This document shows, piece by piece, positions 54,952-63,999 of a stretch of DNA of 64,000 nt. The notes beneath the pieces were generated by a model. The model was not told the origin of the DNA. It was given only the letters and a program-made list of their open reading frames with translations, and did no database searches. Within the stretch, counting starts at the first letter, position 1. The number at the start of each line of letters is the position of its first letter. The position numbers and the translations under genes are program-made. Origin of the DNA: Clostridia bacterium (GTDB lineage Bacteria > Bacillota > Clostridia > TANB77 > CAG-465); NCBI GenBank assembly GCA_028692955.1, contig JAQUWH010000002.1, positions 120,876 through 184,875 of the forward strand, read 5' to 3'.

Positions 54952-56505
54952 TTAAATATTACATTCAATACTTTTATCATCATAAACTAAAGTATTATTT
55001 TCATAATTTTTTATTATAAATTCATCATTACCTTTTATAAGCTCTTTTGTTGTTCTATTAGTAGCGTTATATAAATATATTCCATTATTTGGAACAGAAT
55101 ACGCTAGATTATCATTGTCAATCCATATTAATGTACCTACGTTCATAAGTTGTGAATTTGGGTTTGTATTATTTAATGAAATGATATGTTTAGTAGTTTG
55201 ATCAGATACGACAAAATATTTGGAACTTTTTCTCCTAAATTCATTACTTGGCTTGTTTAAATCTTCTTTTTGACCATACGCCTTACGGTTTGCATCTCTA
55301 TAATTAAATTCTTTTAAAGATTTTTCTGTATTATGAATTCCTTCACTTCTTTTGATTTCATTTTCTAATGTTAAATTACTATTTTTAATATATATATACT
55401 GTGGTTTGCTAGCGCTGCCATTTATAATTTGAGCATACTCTACTTCATTAGTCACTTTCCCATTATAATTGTTATATAATGTTATACCATCGCTTTCTCC
55501 ACTATTAAATGCTATTTTCACACCTTTTAGAGTATAAGTGAGTTCTATATATTTTGAACCATTATTGAAATAATCATAATCTTTCCAAAGTTCGCTAACA
55601 TTATTGACTAATACTTGTGCACTTTTATTTGTCTGAAACTCTGTTATATATTTAGCAAATTCGGTAGTATCAAATTTTTTTATTGGATAAATAGATACTT
55701 GTCCATTTACAAAATAGATATAGTAGCTATCAGCTTTATATCCCAATATTGTATTGGTATTATTGGTATATAGTGGCTCACCTAATTTGGCTTTAATTTC
55801 TTCTATTGTTGCTTTGGTTCCTAGTCCTTCAATAATATCATCATTATATTTTGATGTAAATACTAGATTAAAAATTTCACCAGCAACATTTTTTACTTCA
55901 ATACCCTCCTCGAAGTAAATATCATAATAATCAAAAGTACTTTCCTTTGTTCCAAAATTAACATTACTTTTGAAACCTGCTTTAATAACACTATTTAACT
56001 GATTTGAATTGATGGTGTACTTTTTCCCGCTAATTTCACTCATACCATTTAATTCAAGATTTGTTTTTAAAGTAGAAAAATAGTTTTCATCATCATTGAT
56101 AATCACTTTATAAAACTTACTTGCAACAGATTTGATACCAACCTTTAATGCTTTTTCTTCATCAACTACTAGCACATTTTTATAGCCACATACTCGAGCA
56201 ATTTGCTCCGAAGATTCCATAAAAAATGCTTCATTTGTTTTATTATCTGTGTAAGTATTATATGGATATTTAGCGTATAAATAAATAGCGTACACTTTAT
56301 TGGTATTACTCGAGGTATCTACTTGTTCAGATATTTTCTCTATGTTGTAATACTGTAAAACTGATTCAAGGTCAGTAATGTCATAAACTGAATCAAATTT
56401 AAATTTGTTGCTTTCAGAAATGATGATATATACAATCCATGAAATTAACAAAACAACTAATATTGATATTATTATAAATATCGTCTTTTTATTTACTTTT
56501 TTCAT
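54952..56505 (-). CDS. Large membrane-anchored extracellular protein of the transfer module
   Basis: This is a 517-aa protein with one N-terminal TM (IFIIISILVVLLISWIVYII) and a long beta-rich outside region. The last 80 residues (STLIWIDNDNLAYSVPNNG-like strands, YLYNATNRTTKELIK) suggest repeated beta blades. No family is recognised. It sits between the wall hydrolase and the VirB8-like genes with short gaps, so it is presumably part of the transfer machinery or its surface display. Confidence 0.6.
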   Translation of the reverse strand: MKKVNKKTIFIIISILVVLLISWIVYIIISESNKFKFDSVYDITDLESVLQYYNIEKISEQVDTSSNTNKVYAIYLYAKYPYNTYTDNKTNEAFFMESSEQIARVCGYKNVLVVDEEKALKVGIKSVASKFYKVIINDDENYFSTLKTNLELNGMSEISGKKYTINSNQLNSVIKAGFKSNVNFGTKESTFDYYDIYFEEGIEVKNVAGEIFNLVFTSKYNDDIIEGLGTKATIEEIKAKLGEPLYTNNTNTILGYKADSYYIYFVNGQVSIYPIKKFDTTEFAKYITEFQTNKSAQVLVNNVSELWKDYDYFNNGSKYIELTYTLKGVKIAFNSGESDGITLYNNYNGKVTNEVEYAQIINGSASKPQYIYIKNSNLTLENEIKRSEGIHNTEKSLKEFNYRDANRKAYGQKEDLNKPSNEFRRKSSKYFVVSDQTTKHIISLNNTNPNSQLMNVGTLIWIDNDNLAYSVPNNGIYLYNATNRTTKELIKGNDEFIIKNYENNTLVYDDKSIECNI

Positions 56506-56532
56506 TCTTACTTTCCTTTCCTCAATTCTATT

Positions 56533-57099
56533 TTAGTATTCTTTAAACTGTACAATCAATTTAAAGTCATATGGTTTGATATCCATAACATCTATTTTGA
56601 TTGCTCTTTGCTGATAGAAGGATTCATTGAAATTGTAATTTTTTCCTTCATTACTTGGATTGTAATAATCACTACCAGCTACCTCAGGTGAATATACATC
56701 TACAGTATAATAGGCATAAATGTCGTTATATCTATAACGCGCATTCGTATTTTCTGATGATATAGTATATTTTCTTTCCGCTTTATCTGGATTGAAATAT
56801 CTTTCTAGTATTACTTTTTTAAATTTTTCTATATTATTATTAAAATTGTTCATTTTACAGTTATCGTCTATCATATTAAAAGCTTCTTCATATTTTTCAT
56901 TTGACAAGTATATCATAAATGTTTCTACTTGTCTTTGAGTTGTATAAAATATATCTCTAACATTGTTTGATGAAGTTGTACCAGATGGCGTAGTAGTATT
57001 AGATTTAAGATTATTTGCATTAAGCCAACTATTAATATTAAATAATACTACTAATAATAAAATTAATACAATACTTTTTATTACAAGTTTTTTTTTCAT
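56533..57099 (-). CDS. Small VirB8/TcpC-like membrane protein
   Basis: This is a 188-aa protein: one TM (KSIVLILLLVVLFNINSWL), a Thr/Ser linker and a ~130-residue domain starting with a helix (QVETFMIYLSNEKYEEAFNM) followed by strands (YAYYTVDVYSPEVAGSDYYN), as in NTF2-like VirB8 folds. The start at 57099 follows GGAGG by 5 bases; the ATG at 57111 overlaps the previous stop and lies before that site. Confidence 0.55.
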   Translation of the reverse strand: MKKKLVIKSIVLILLLVVLFNINSWLNANNLKSNTTTPSGTTSSNNVRDIFYTTQRQVETFMIYLSNEKYEEAFNMIDDNCKMNNFNNNIEKFKKVILERYFNPDKAERKYTISSENTNARYRYNDIYAYYTVDVYSPEVAGSDYYNPSNEGKNYNFNESFYQQRAIKIDVMDIKPYDFKLIVQFKEY

Positions 57100-57110
57100 G
57101 TCTACCTCCA

Positions 57111-57566
57111 TTAAAATTTCATTAACAACTTATCATAATAAATTTTTGCGCTTTTAAAATCACTGCTAAAATGTAAAACAATTTTATTTTCTCTAGTTTC
57201 ATCTATTGTAAAAGTTACTAAATAATTTTTACCGCCTATTGTTTCCATCCTCTTTATTTTTAATTCTTTGTAATTTTCATTTAAATAGATAGCATAATTG
57301 TCATATATCTCATTTTTCTCTTGTCTAATCTTTGCTATACAATTGTTAACATTAGTATAATCTTTCTTATTAACATAATCGAGATACTTTTCTATTACTA
57401 AATATGATTCATTTAAGTAATCATAGTTACCACCTGCCGTTTTAGAGGTATCACTATAGAACAATGGTGATATAAATCCAACCAACACAGTAATAATAAT
57501 CAGAAAAATAACGACTATTAATATAAAATTCAATATTTTATTAATGCTCTTATCCACCTTTTCCAC
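57111..57566 (-). CDS. Small VirB8/TcpC-like membrane protein
   Basis: This is a 151-aa protein with one TM (ILNFILIVVIFLIIITVLVGFI) and a small outside domain (VIEKYLDYVNKKDYTNVNNC ... KNYLVTFTIDETRENKIVLH). Its layout parallels the neighbouring 188-aa, 186-aa and 281-aa proteins. Its stop (57113-57111) shares a base with an upstream ATG of the next gene. Confidence 0.5.
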   Translation of the reverse strand: MEKVDKSINKILNFILIVVIFLIIITVLVGFISPLFYSDTSKTAGGNYDYLNESYLVIEKYLDYVNKKDYTNVNNCIAKIRQEKNEIYDNYAIYLNENYKELKIKRMETIGGKNYLVTFTIDETRENKIVLHFSSDFKSAKIYYDKLLMKF

Positions 57567-57641
57567 CTCACTTGCAACAAGAATGGTAATTTGCCTGTTT
57601 TTTATATTTTTTCCTTGATCTCATCTTTTAAATATGAAGAA

Positions 57642-57983
57642 TTATTTTATAAAAGGATAAGGGTCAATTCTTTCACCATTTTTATAAACTTCAAAATGTA
57701 GATGATTGCCAAAACTTTCACCTGTATCGCCAACAAATCCAATAACTTCTCCACGTTTAACTTGCTGCCCAGCCGAACCCCCTACACGGACCATATGTGC
57801 ATACCTAGTGTAATAGGTGTCGTCATGTTTAATATATACATTATTACCCCAAGAATAATGATACTCTGCGGATTCCACATAGCCATCAGCAGCAGCTACT
57901 ATTTTTGTTCCTTCTGGTGCACCAATATAAAATCCTTTATGATCACCTTCACCAAACCGACAAGTAACATCATTTAACGCCAT
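57642..57983 (-). CDS. M23 (LytM) peptidase domain, possibly the C-terminus of the upstream gene
   Basis: This is a 113-aa LytM domain: TCRFGEGDHKGFYIGAPEGT, HDDTYYTRYAHM and the zinc motif HLHFEV are clear, but the first zinc motif HxGxD reads HKGFY, losing the Asp ligand. It begins abruptly at the domain edge with no good ribosome site. It overlaps the upstream ORF by 14 bases in the +1 frame, next to an A7 run and a TGA. A single protein of about 490 aa (NlpC-like plus M23) is plausible if one base is skipped. Codon 9 is CGG and must be read in frame here. Confidence 0.65.
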   Translation of the reverse strand: MALNDVTCRFGEGDHKGFYIGAPEGTKIVAAADGYVESAEYHYSWGNNVYIKHDDTYYTRYAHMVRVGGSAGQQVKRGEVIGFVGDTGESFGNHLHFEVYKNGERIDPYPFIK

Positions 57984-59103
57984 TACCTTTTTTTGTCACC
58001 TCTGGTCTATAGGCAAATAAGAATTGTTTTCCGTCAGAGATACATTTTCTTGTAATTGGTTGATTACCTGATTGTATCCATTCTTTTGACCCACAATCGT
58101 AGGCTTTACATTCAGTTTTATCGGAAGACTTCCAACTATCAAATATATATACATGAGTAACTGCATTAGTTCCTAGAGTTCCTAAAAATACAATGTCACC
58201 ACCATTTAATTCATCCTTACTATTAATTTTTTTGAATCCATTTTTCTTACAGAACCATTCTAAACCTTGTCCCTCTGTATTTGCATTACCTTGTATTGTA
58301 AGCCCTGCATACGGCTGATCTGTAAGCCCTAATTCATGTAGTACCCAAGAAATGAATGCATTACTTGACATACATTTAGCATTAAGTCCTATTACCTTGC
58401 CATCACTACCTATTTCATTTCCACTTGTATTTCCTTTTTCATTTGCAGGAATAAATTTAGGAATCCCAAAAACATATTTTTCTTTAGCAAATTTATCGGT
58501 AAGTTCTTTTGCTTTTTTTAGCACATCTTCTGGCTTAAATGGTTTTATATATTCATAATTTGCTTCACCTTGCACACCATTTGTTCCTTTAAGTGTTTTT
58601 AAAATTGTTTTCAAATCATTAGGTATACTTTTATCTTCAATATACTGCTTGTACATCTCATTTATCTCTGATACTTTTAATAATAGTAAACTACTATTTT
58701 TATCATAAGCTTCTTTGGCAGCATCATCCATAGAATCAGAAATAGAGCCGATGTAATTATCAACACTTTTTCCAACAGAACTAGATAATTTATCTGTAAT
58801 AACAAAATATATGATTACCAAAAATATTAATCCAGCTATAATCGCTAAAGCAATGGGATGAGAAATAAGCACTACAACTACCTTTTTTAGACCAGCTCCT
58901 ATTCCTCTAGCTACACCTTTTACTGCTCCTTTAACTGCACCAGTTGCTTTTGTCTTAATTCCGCCTGTTACACCACCAGAACTTTTGCCAGCCTTACTTC
59001 TTAATGAATTGAGTTCTCTCCTATCTGCTATTTCTTGTCTTTGTTCTTCTGCCCCCTCTTCATATTCTTCTATATCCTCTTCATTTTCATCATCATAATA
59101 CAT
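57970..59103 (-). CDS. NlpC/P60- or CHAP-like protein of the transfer module
   Basis: This is a 377-aa protein: an acidic, then Gly/Lys-rich N-terminus, a TM (PIALAIIAGLIFLVIIYFVI), a helical linker and a papain-like domain (AKCMSSNAFISWVLHELG, GGDIVFLGTLGTNAVTHVYIF, FLFAYRPE). The usual DCSGF-type nucleophile is shifted or lost (a Cys stands four residues earlier). This domain plus the following M23 resembles the Orf14-type hydrolase of Tn916-like elements. Confidence 0.65.
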   Translation of the reverse strand: MYYDDENEEDIEEYEEGAEEQRQEIADRRELNSLRSKAGKSSGGVTGGIKTKATGAVKGAVKGVARGIGAGLKKVVVVLISHPIALAIIAGLIFLVIIYFVITDKLSSSVGKSVDNYIGSISDSMDDAAKEAYDKNSSLLLLKVSEINEMYKQYIEDKSIPNDLKTILKTLKGTNGVQGEANYEYIKPFKPEDVLKKAKELTDKFAKEKYVFGIPKFIPANEKGNTSGNEIGSDGKVIGLNAKCMSSNAFISWVLHELGLTDQPYAGLTIQGNANTEGQGLEWFCKKNGFKKINSKDELNGGDIVFLGTLGTNAVTHVYIFDSWKSSDKTECKAYDCGSKEWIQSGNQPITRKCISDGKQFLFAYRPEVTKKGNGVK

Positions 59104-59118
59104 TGTTATTTCACCACC

Positions 59119-59964
59119 TTAAAAATTTAAAGTTATCACCTTATTCTCATTTCCTATTTTAACATTTCCAAAATTAATCGCCTTAATCTTTCCTTGATCC
59201 TCAAGCCCTATTGCAAAATATGCCTCTTTTGTAATAGTTGAACCATTTGTCAAAATTTCTTCATCGGAAGATATGACAGTAGCTGCCATTTTAATCATTC
59301 TATTATCATTTAATACAAGCACTACATTGTTCACACTATCAAAATCAATCTTTACATCTTCTTTATTATTATTTTCTATTATAATTTTAAATTTAATGCT
59401 TTCAGTATTACTACTGATACAAGAAATATCAAATTTAATATCGTTATAAGAACGAATTAGTTTTAAGTTTTTTAATAGAGATATACTTTCTTGATCAAAT
59501 GATAATCTATAGCTATATGGTTTATCCTCTATTACATTAATTATTTTTGTTGTAATACTTTTATCATTTTCATACAGAGAATATTGTATTCTATAGATAT
59601 AGGTATCATTATTTTGTATAACAGTATAACCACTAAATCTTATATCTTTACCAATTAATTTATTATCTTCCAAATATTTTTTAAAGTTTCCTTTATTTAA
59701 AGAGTTAGATGCTAAAAAAGTAGATTCCATCTTATCGAATAATTGATCTGTATTTTGTGGCATTAATAATCTTTTCACTTCACTAGAATAGATATCATAA
59801 GTTTTAGCTTTAAAATCACTTACCGAATATGAGGCTAAACCAACTATAGAAGTATCCACTTTATCATTATTTCCCCATATAGCAAAAATAGAAATAATAG
59901 AAACGATAACGATTAGAATGATACCTAAAAATAGATAATTCTGTAATTTCTTTTCCTTTCTCAT
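59119..59964 (-). CDS. Membrane-anchored VirB8-like protein, 281 aa
   Basis: One TM (YLFLGIILIVIVSIISIFAI) precedes a helix-then-strand domain (YDIYSSEVKRLLMPQNTDQL ... IRFSGYTVIQNNDTYIYRIQ). A C-terminal beta domain (KFKIIIENNNKEDVKIDFDS) that looks immunoglobulin-like follows. No exact family is recognised. It lies in the transfer operon between the P60 gene and a 186-aa relative. Confidence 0.55.
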   Translation of the reverse strand: MRKEKKLQNYLFLGIILIVIVSIISIFAIWGNNDKVDTSIVGLASYSVSDFKAKTYDIYSSEVKRLLMPQNTDQLFDKMESTFLASNSLNKGNFKKYLEDNKLIGKDIRFSGYTVIQNNDTYIYRIQYSLYENDKSITTKIINVIEDKPYSYRLSFDQESISLLKNLKLIRSYNDIKFDISCISSNTESIKFKIIIENNNKEDVKIDFDSVNNVVLVLNDNRMIKMAATVISSDEEILTNGSTITKEAYFAIGLEDQGKIKAINFGNVKIGNENKVITLNF

Positions 59965-59973
59965 AATTCACTC

Positions 59974-60534
59974 CTATTCTATATAAAAAATACCATATGT
60001 TTTATCGAGTGTATTTAGTATAATCCCAATATATGCCTCTACACCATCTTTTGAAGGAGAAAGCTTACACATATATTTGTTATTGCTTAATGAATATACT
60101 TCAGATACTACTCTTGTTGTTTTAATGCTATTGCTATAGGGATTCTCAATGATAAATTTTTGTAAAAACGAATCCATTCGTTTATTAAATTTATTCTTTC
60201 CCAAGTATTCCCTATATTCATCAGTTAATACATGATAAAACTTATCTGGTGTAATAGAATCTTTTTCATCAATATTTTTATAGGACGAAATGATATTAGA
60301 TATTATTTCATTTAAACTCCAATATATTTCTCTATCATTATTTAATTCACCTTGTTCGATAAATTTAGTTGCATTCATCTTTGTATAATCAATTTCTCTT
60401 TTCTTAAATATAAGTTTTGAAACCATAAGTGCACCAATTACAATAAGCAAAAAGCAAATGGCAAGAAGGACTTTTTGTTTTGATGAAAATTGATTCATAT
60501 CAATCAGTTTTTCTTTTTTTCTTTTTCTTTCCAT
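59974..60534 (-). CDS. Small VirB8/TcpC-like membrane protein, 186 aa
   Basis: A basic N-terminus and one TM (VLLAICFLLIVIGALMVSKL) lead to an NTF2-like domain: helices (SLNEIISNIISSYKNI; PDKFYHVLTDEYREYLGKNK), then strands (VVSEVYSLSNNKYMCKLSPS). The layout matches VirB8-type assembly factors of Gram-positive type IV secretion. It is in tandem with 59119-59964. Confidence 0.55.
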   Translation of the reverse strand: MERKRKKEKLIDMNQFSSKQKVLLAICFLLIVIGALMVSKLIFKKREIDYTKMNATKFIEQGELNNDREIYWSLNEIISNIISSYKNIDEKDSITPDKFYHVLTDEYREYLGKNKFNKRMDSFLQKFIIENPYSNSIKTTRVVSEVYSLSNNKYMCKLSPSKDGVEAYIGIILNTLDKTYGIFYIE

Positions 60535-60560
60535 TTGCTCTCTCCTTATAATAATTTATT

Positions 60561-61652
60561 CTAATCCATATTACCGGCATTCGTTCTTTGTCTAATTGTA
60601 TTAATAGTATTTTTGGATACTTGTTTTGCTTCTCGGTAAGAATTTGCCTTTGCCACACCAGGTCCGTTAACACTTCTGCTAGCTTTATTTACTGCATCTA
60701 TTGCAGCTTGAGTAGCCTTTCCAATAGATTTCATATCACTAGCAAAATCAATAGCTGAATTTGTAGCACTAACCATTTTTTCAGATAACAGGTCAGTAAC
60801 ACCTACTCCAACACCAGCGCCTTTTAAAATATTATCTCCCATAGCAGCTGATACTGTCCCACCAGCTAGTGCACCAATTGGTAAAGAGGCTGTCTCTAGA
60901 GTTCCAGAAACGATTTTAGCGATATTTTCACGTTTAGATTTTTTGATATCACCTAAAGCTTTTTCATAATCATCATTAATTTTATTAAATTTCTCCTGCG
61001 TCAACTTTCCAGCAGCATTTGCAGTGGCAGTGGCTGATTTTTCAAAAGCAGGTGTAGCCTTTTCTAAAGCAGTAGAAAGTCTATTCATAGATTCTTTCAA
61101 AGTACCACCAGTAGATGAAGTTCCACCGCTAGTCGTAGATACAATTCCAATATTACCAGAATTCGAATCACCTTCACCATTACCGCCACTTCCTAAAGAA
61201 TTATTATTAGGATCAGCAATTTTTCCATTTGCCGCTGCTATATCTCTATTCATTTTGGCAAGTGCATTTGCTTTTGTTTTCCTAGTACCAATAACTCCTT
61301 TTATACCACCAGCAATTTTAGGTACGTTATTGAGAGCTCTTCCAGCTAATTTTGCAGCAATAAGTCCACCCATTAGTGCACCATGACCATTATGCATCGC
61401 AGGATCACCAAATTGTGATTCTACTCCAAATATTTTTTTAACTAATATTTCAATTTTAGATAATGATGCAAGTGCTATAATAGCGATAAGGCCAGTAGCA
61501 GAAGCCGTATTACCGACATCCTCACTTCTACCAGTAGTTGCAGTTGCAACAACAACTGACATGATAATAGCAAGTAAAAAAGCTTGAACCGTCTGTGTAA
61601 ATATTAAGGAGCAGAACTCTTTTAACCATATCATAAAAACATCTTTTTTCAT
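60561..61652 (-). CDS. Membrane protein, C-terminal part of a split VirB6-like channel protein
   Basis: This is a 363-aa protein with two N-terminal hydrophobic helices (FTQTVQAFLLAIIMSVVVAT; ATGLIAIIALASLSKIEILV), then a long Gly/Ala/Ser/Lys-rich region with a low-complexity stretch. The start, WLKEFCSLIFTQTVQA, resembles the WxKEFxxxxxxQPxxA segment that normally continues the VirB6/TrbL-like membrane domain ending the upstream ORF. The two ORFs are 20 bases apart, with tandem TAG stops between them. GGGGAG precedes this ATG, so both can be translated. Confidence 0.6.
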   Translation of the reverse strand: MKKDVFMIWLKEFCSLIFTQTVQAFLLAIIMSVVVATATTGRSEDVGNTASATGLIAIIALASLSKIEILVKKIFGVESQFGDPAMHNGHGALMGGLIAAKLAGRALNNVPKIAGGIKGVIGTRKTKANALAKMNRDIAAANGKIADPNNNSLGSGGNGEGDSNSGNIGIVSTTSGGTSSTGGTLKESMNRLSTALEKATPAFEKSATATANAAGKLTQEKFNKINDDYEKALGDIKKSKRENIAKIVSGTLETASLPIGALAGGTVSAAMGDNILKGAGVGVGVTDLLSEKMVSATNSAIDFASDMKSIGKATQAAIDAVNKASRSVNGPGVAKANSYREAKQVSKNTINTIRQRTNAGNMD

Positions 61653-61672
61653 ATATTATCTACTCCCCTCTA

Positions 61673-63334
61673 CTAACTTGCAACCTTTCCTAAAAAATCA
61701 TAAATGACAATAATCGGTGCTAACATTGCAAGTATTACAACATAAAAGAATCTTTTTATATAAGCAAAGAAAAACATTAATGATTGAATGATAAACATTC
61801 CATATAATATAGCACCCGTAAGAGTAACCTTACTTGGCGTCCATCCCTTTGCTTCACCCTCTTCATTAGTCTCATATGTCCAAGCAGCCTCTTTAAAATA
61901 TTGTCCTAAATTAGATATTAATGTATCAACAGTTGTATCTTCTGCCCTTGAATTTTCAACATATATTTCATGTGCCCTAATCATAGGATCCCAATAATTT
62001 ATTGATAATTGGTGAGCTGACTTACCAATACTAGTTACTTTTTGATCATCTAATTTTCCATTCATAAAATTAAACATCTTTTCAAAGAAATCACCTACAT
62101 GATCATTCCATTGTTTATTAGCTACAACTCCATTATAATACATTGTTCCCTTTATTTTTTCTACATTTTCAGGGGACACAGTCTGATCGCTAATCGCAAA
62201 AGTTTCAAATTTTATTTTTTTAAAATCATCAGAAGTTGCTTTGATATGTTTGTAAGTAGCAACATCCTGAATTTTTGCAATGTCAAGGGCTACCTTAATT
62301 TTAGCATCAATTTCAGTTACATTCGTTCCAAGATCAAACCATTTAAAGACATCCCAGCCAGAAACAGAACCAGTATTATTTCCATAAGCATCTGGAATCC
62401 TAAATACTCTATATGCTGTGTTTGATAACAAATACCCAGCAAGTTGCTTATTGCTAGCACCTTTCTCTTCATTATTATCATTGACGTACTTTACTATCGT
62501 TTCATCTTTAATATAGGCGTCTAATTCATCGCTTGTCATTCTTTTTATCTTATCGTAAATACTAGCATCGCCACCTAATGGTGAAAATAAATTTTCTAGT
62601 CCAACACCAACATCACTCAATGCACCAGCATGGTTTTGCTCAATAAAATTATTAACTAAGGTATCTTTAGTAATATCAAGATCTAAATCTATAGTTGCCT
62701 TTCCTAAATTTTCGGTTAGTATTCCACTAGCCATCTCTACCATACTTTCATTAATATAAAAAATAAAGGACATGGCATAATGCATTGCAAATAACATCAC
62801 AAGTGAGAATAGAAATTTCATCAAAGCTTCTTTATATTTTGCTTTTTCAGACGCTAGACTCGAAATCGCAAGTTTGATTGCCATTAATCCAACAACAACT
62901 CCAAGGAAAGTAACCGCAAGCGTGAATACTGTTGAATATACACTCTGGACTATCTTTGCGAGTGGTGTTTGTTCCAGTTGTCCATCTTTTTTTGATAAAA
63001 ACAAAGAATCTGGTGCCGGATTTAAGAAGTTAACATCCAAAAAGGGAACGGTATTAAATATAACCCTATCAGCCCATGGAAACATATTAAATCCAGTTAG
63101 CATATCAAATGCTGAACCAACTAGAGATTCAACCAAAGAAGCAAGACCATATAACATAGCAGCAAGCGCATCTAAAATAACAGAGTTTTTTAATTTCCCA
63201 TCTAAATCTGTTTCAATTACTTCACCATTGTTATATTCATTATTAATAGCTGCATATGTCGTGGTTCCTAATGGAAACAGTATTAAAAACAAAAATAATA
63301 TTGCTACGATTATTTTACTTTTTCTTTTTATCAT
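61673..63334 (-). CDS. VirB6-like polytopic membrane protein of the type IV secretion system
   Basis: This is a 553-aa protein with a signal sequence (IIVAILFLFLILFPLGTTTYA), TM segments at ~145-200, and a large loop domain (~200-480). Two C-terminal TMs (GAILYGMFIIQSLMFFFAYI; FFYVVILAMLAPIIVIYDFL) end in the APxxxxYD signature of Gram-positive VirB6 proteins. It lies directly after virB4 and forms the inner-membrane channel by family knowledge. The protein appears to stop early, with the rest on the next ORF. Confidence 0.75.
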   Translation of the reverse strand: MIKRKSKIIVAILFLFLILFPLGTTTYAAINNEYNNGEVIETDLDGKLKNSVILDALAAMLYGLASLVESLVGSAFDMLTGFNMFPWADRVIFNTVPFLDVNFLNPAPDSLFLSKKDGQLEQTPLAKIVQSVYSTVFTLAVTFLGVVVGLMAIKLAISSLASEKAKYKEALMKFLFSLVMLFAMHYAMSFIFYINESMVEMASGILTENLGKATIDLDLDITKDTLVNNFIEQNHAGALSDVGVGLENLFSPLGGDASIYDKIKRMTSDELDAYIKDETIVKYVNDNNEEKGASNKQLAGYLLSNTAYRVFRIPDAYGNNTGSVSGWDVFKWFDLGTNVTEIDAKIKVALDIAKIQDVATYKHIKATSDDFKKIKFETFAISDQTVSPENVEKIKGTMYYNGVVANKQWNDHVGDFFEKMFNFMNGKLDDQKVTSIGKSAHQLSINYWDPMIRAHEIYVENSRAEDTTVDTLISNLGQYFKEAAWTYETNEEGEAKGWTPSKVTLTGAILYGMFIIQSLMFFFAYIKRFFYVVILAMLAPIIVIYDFLGKVAS

Positions 63335-63360
63335 TTTCTTCCTCCTAGTATGGGATAATA

Positions 63361-63999
63361 CTATAATCCACTATTCCTCATTTTTTTCTTTTGCATTTCA
63401 AGTATCTTTGTTAAGTTTGTTTCAACGAATTCAAATTCTCTCTGTGTTGGTTTTATAGCAATAACTGCTGATGAATAACCTATCTTTATTAGCCCTTCAC
63501 CTCTAGAACAAGTAACAAGGAAACTAGATTCACCATCACTTAATTTAAATACCTCTTGTAAATATTCTATTTCAGATTTATCTTGTGCTAAGAATAACTT
63601 TGTTTCTGCAGATGTTAATACTGCTTGTACAGATTTATTTTCATAGAAGTCTTGGAATTTTTGTGATACAACAGTAAGCGATACGTTTCTTTTTCTAGCA
63701 CGTCTTGCCATTGTATTTAGAAAATCAACAGCTTCTGGATAAGCAAGAAGCATCCATGCTTCATCGACAAGAACTCTCTTGCTTTTTGCTTTACTCTTAT
63801 CTTCACTATTCTTTTTAACATATTTTTCCCAAATCCAAGAAAGTAGTATTTGTTGTGCAAGTGGTCTTGCAAATCTTTCTTCAAGTTGTGATATATTAAT
63901 ATTAATAAATACAGAGCCATCTAGTAATTCAAATGTTGACTGTCCATCAAAATATGCCATTTGTCCATCAAATTTTTTGCAATATTCTTCATAACCTTT
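63361..63999 (-). CDS. virB4: VirB4/TraC-type conjugation ATPase, C-terminal part
   Basis: The frame is open to the window edge; 212 residues are visible. KRVLVDEAWMLLAYPEAVDF is the Walker B and following helix of VirB4 ATPases, RRARKRNVSLTVVSQKFQDF is the conserved RxGxxxxxxxQ block, and SAETKLFLAQDKSE follows. VirB4 powers type IV secretion pilus-less transfer in ICEs. The Walker A lies outside the window. Confidence 0.9.
   Translation of the reverse strand, partial: KGYEEYCKKFDGQMAYFDGQSTFELLDGSVFININISQLEERFARPLAQQILLSWIWEKYVKKNSEDKSKAKSKRVLVDEAWMLLAYPEAVDFLNTMARRARKRNVSLTVVSQKFQDFYENKSVQAVLTSAETKLFLAQDKSEIEYLQEVFKLSDGESSFLVTCSRGEGLIKIGYSSAVIAIKPTQREFEFVETNLTKILEMQKKKMRNSGL

Noticed and set aside
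57957..57959. CGG in the M23 gene as a shift site
   Set aside because: Skipping its C destroys the M23 motifs; the codon must be read in frame.
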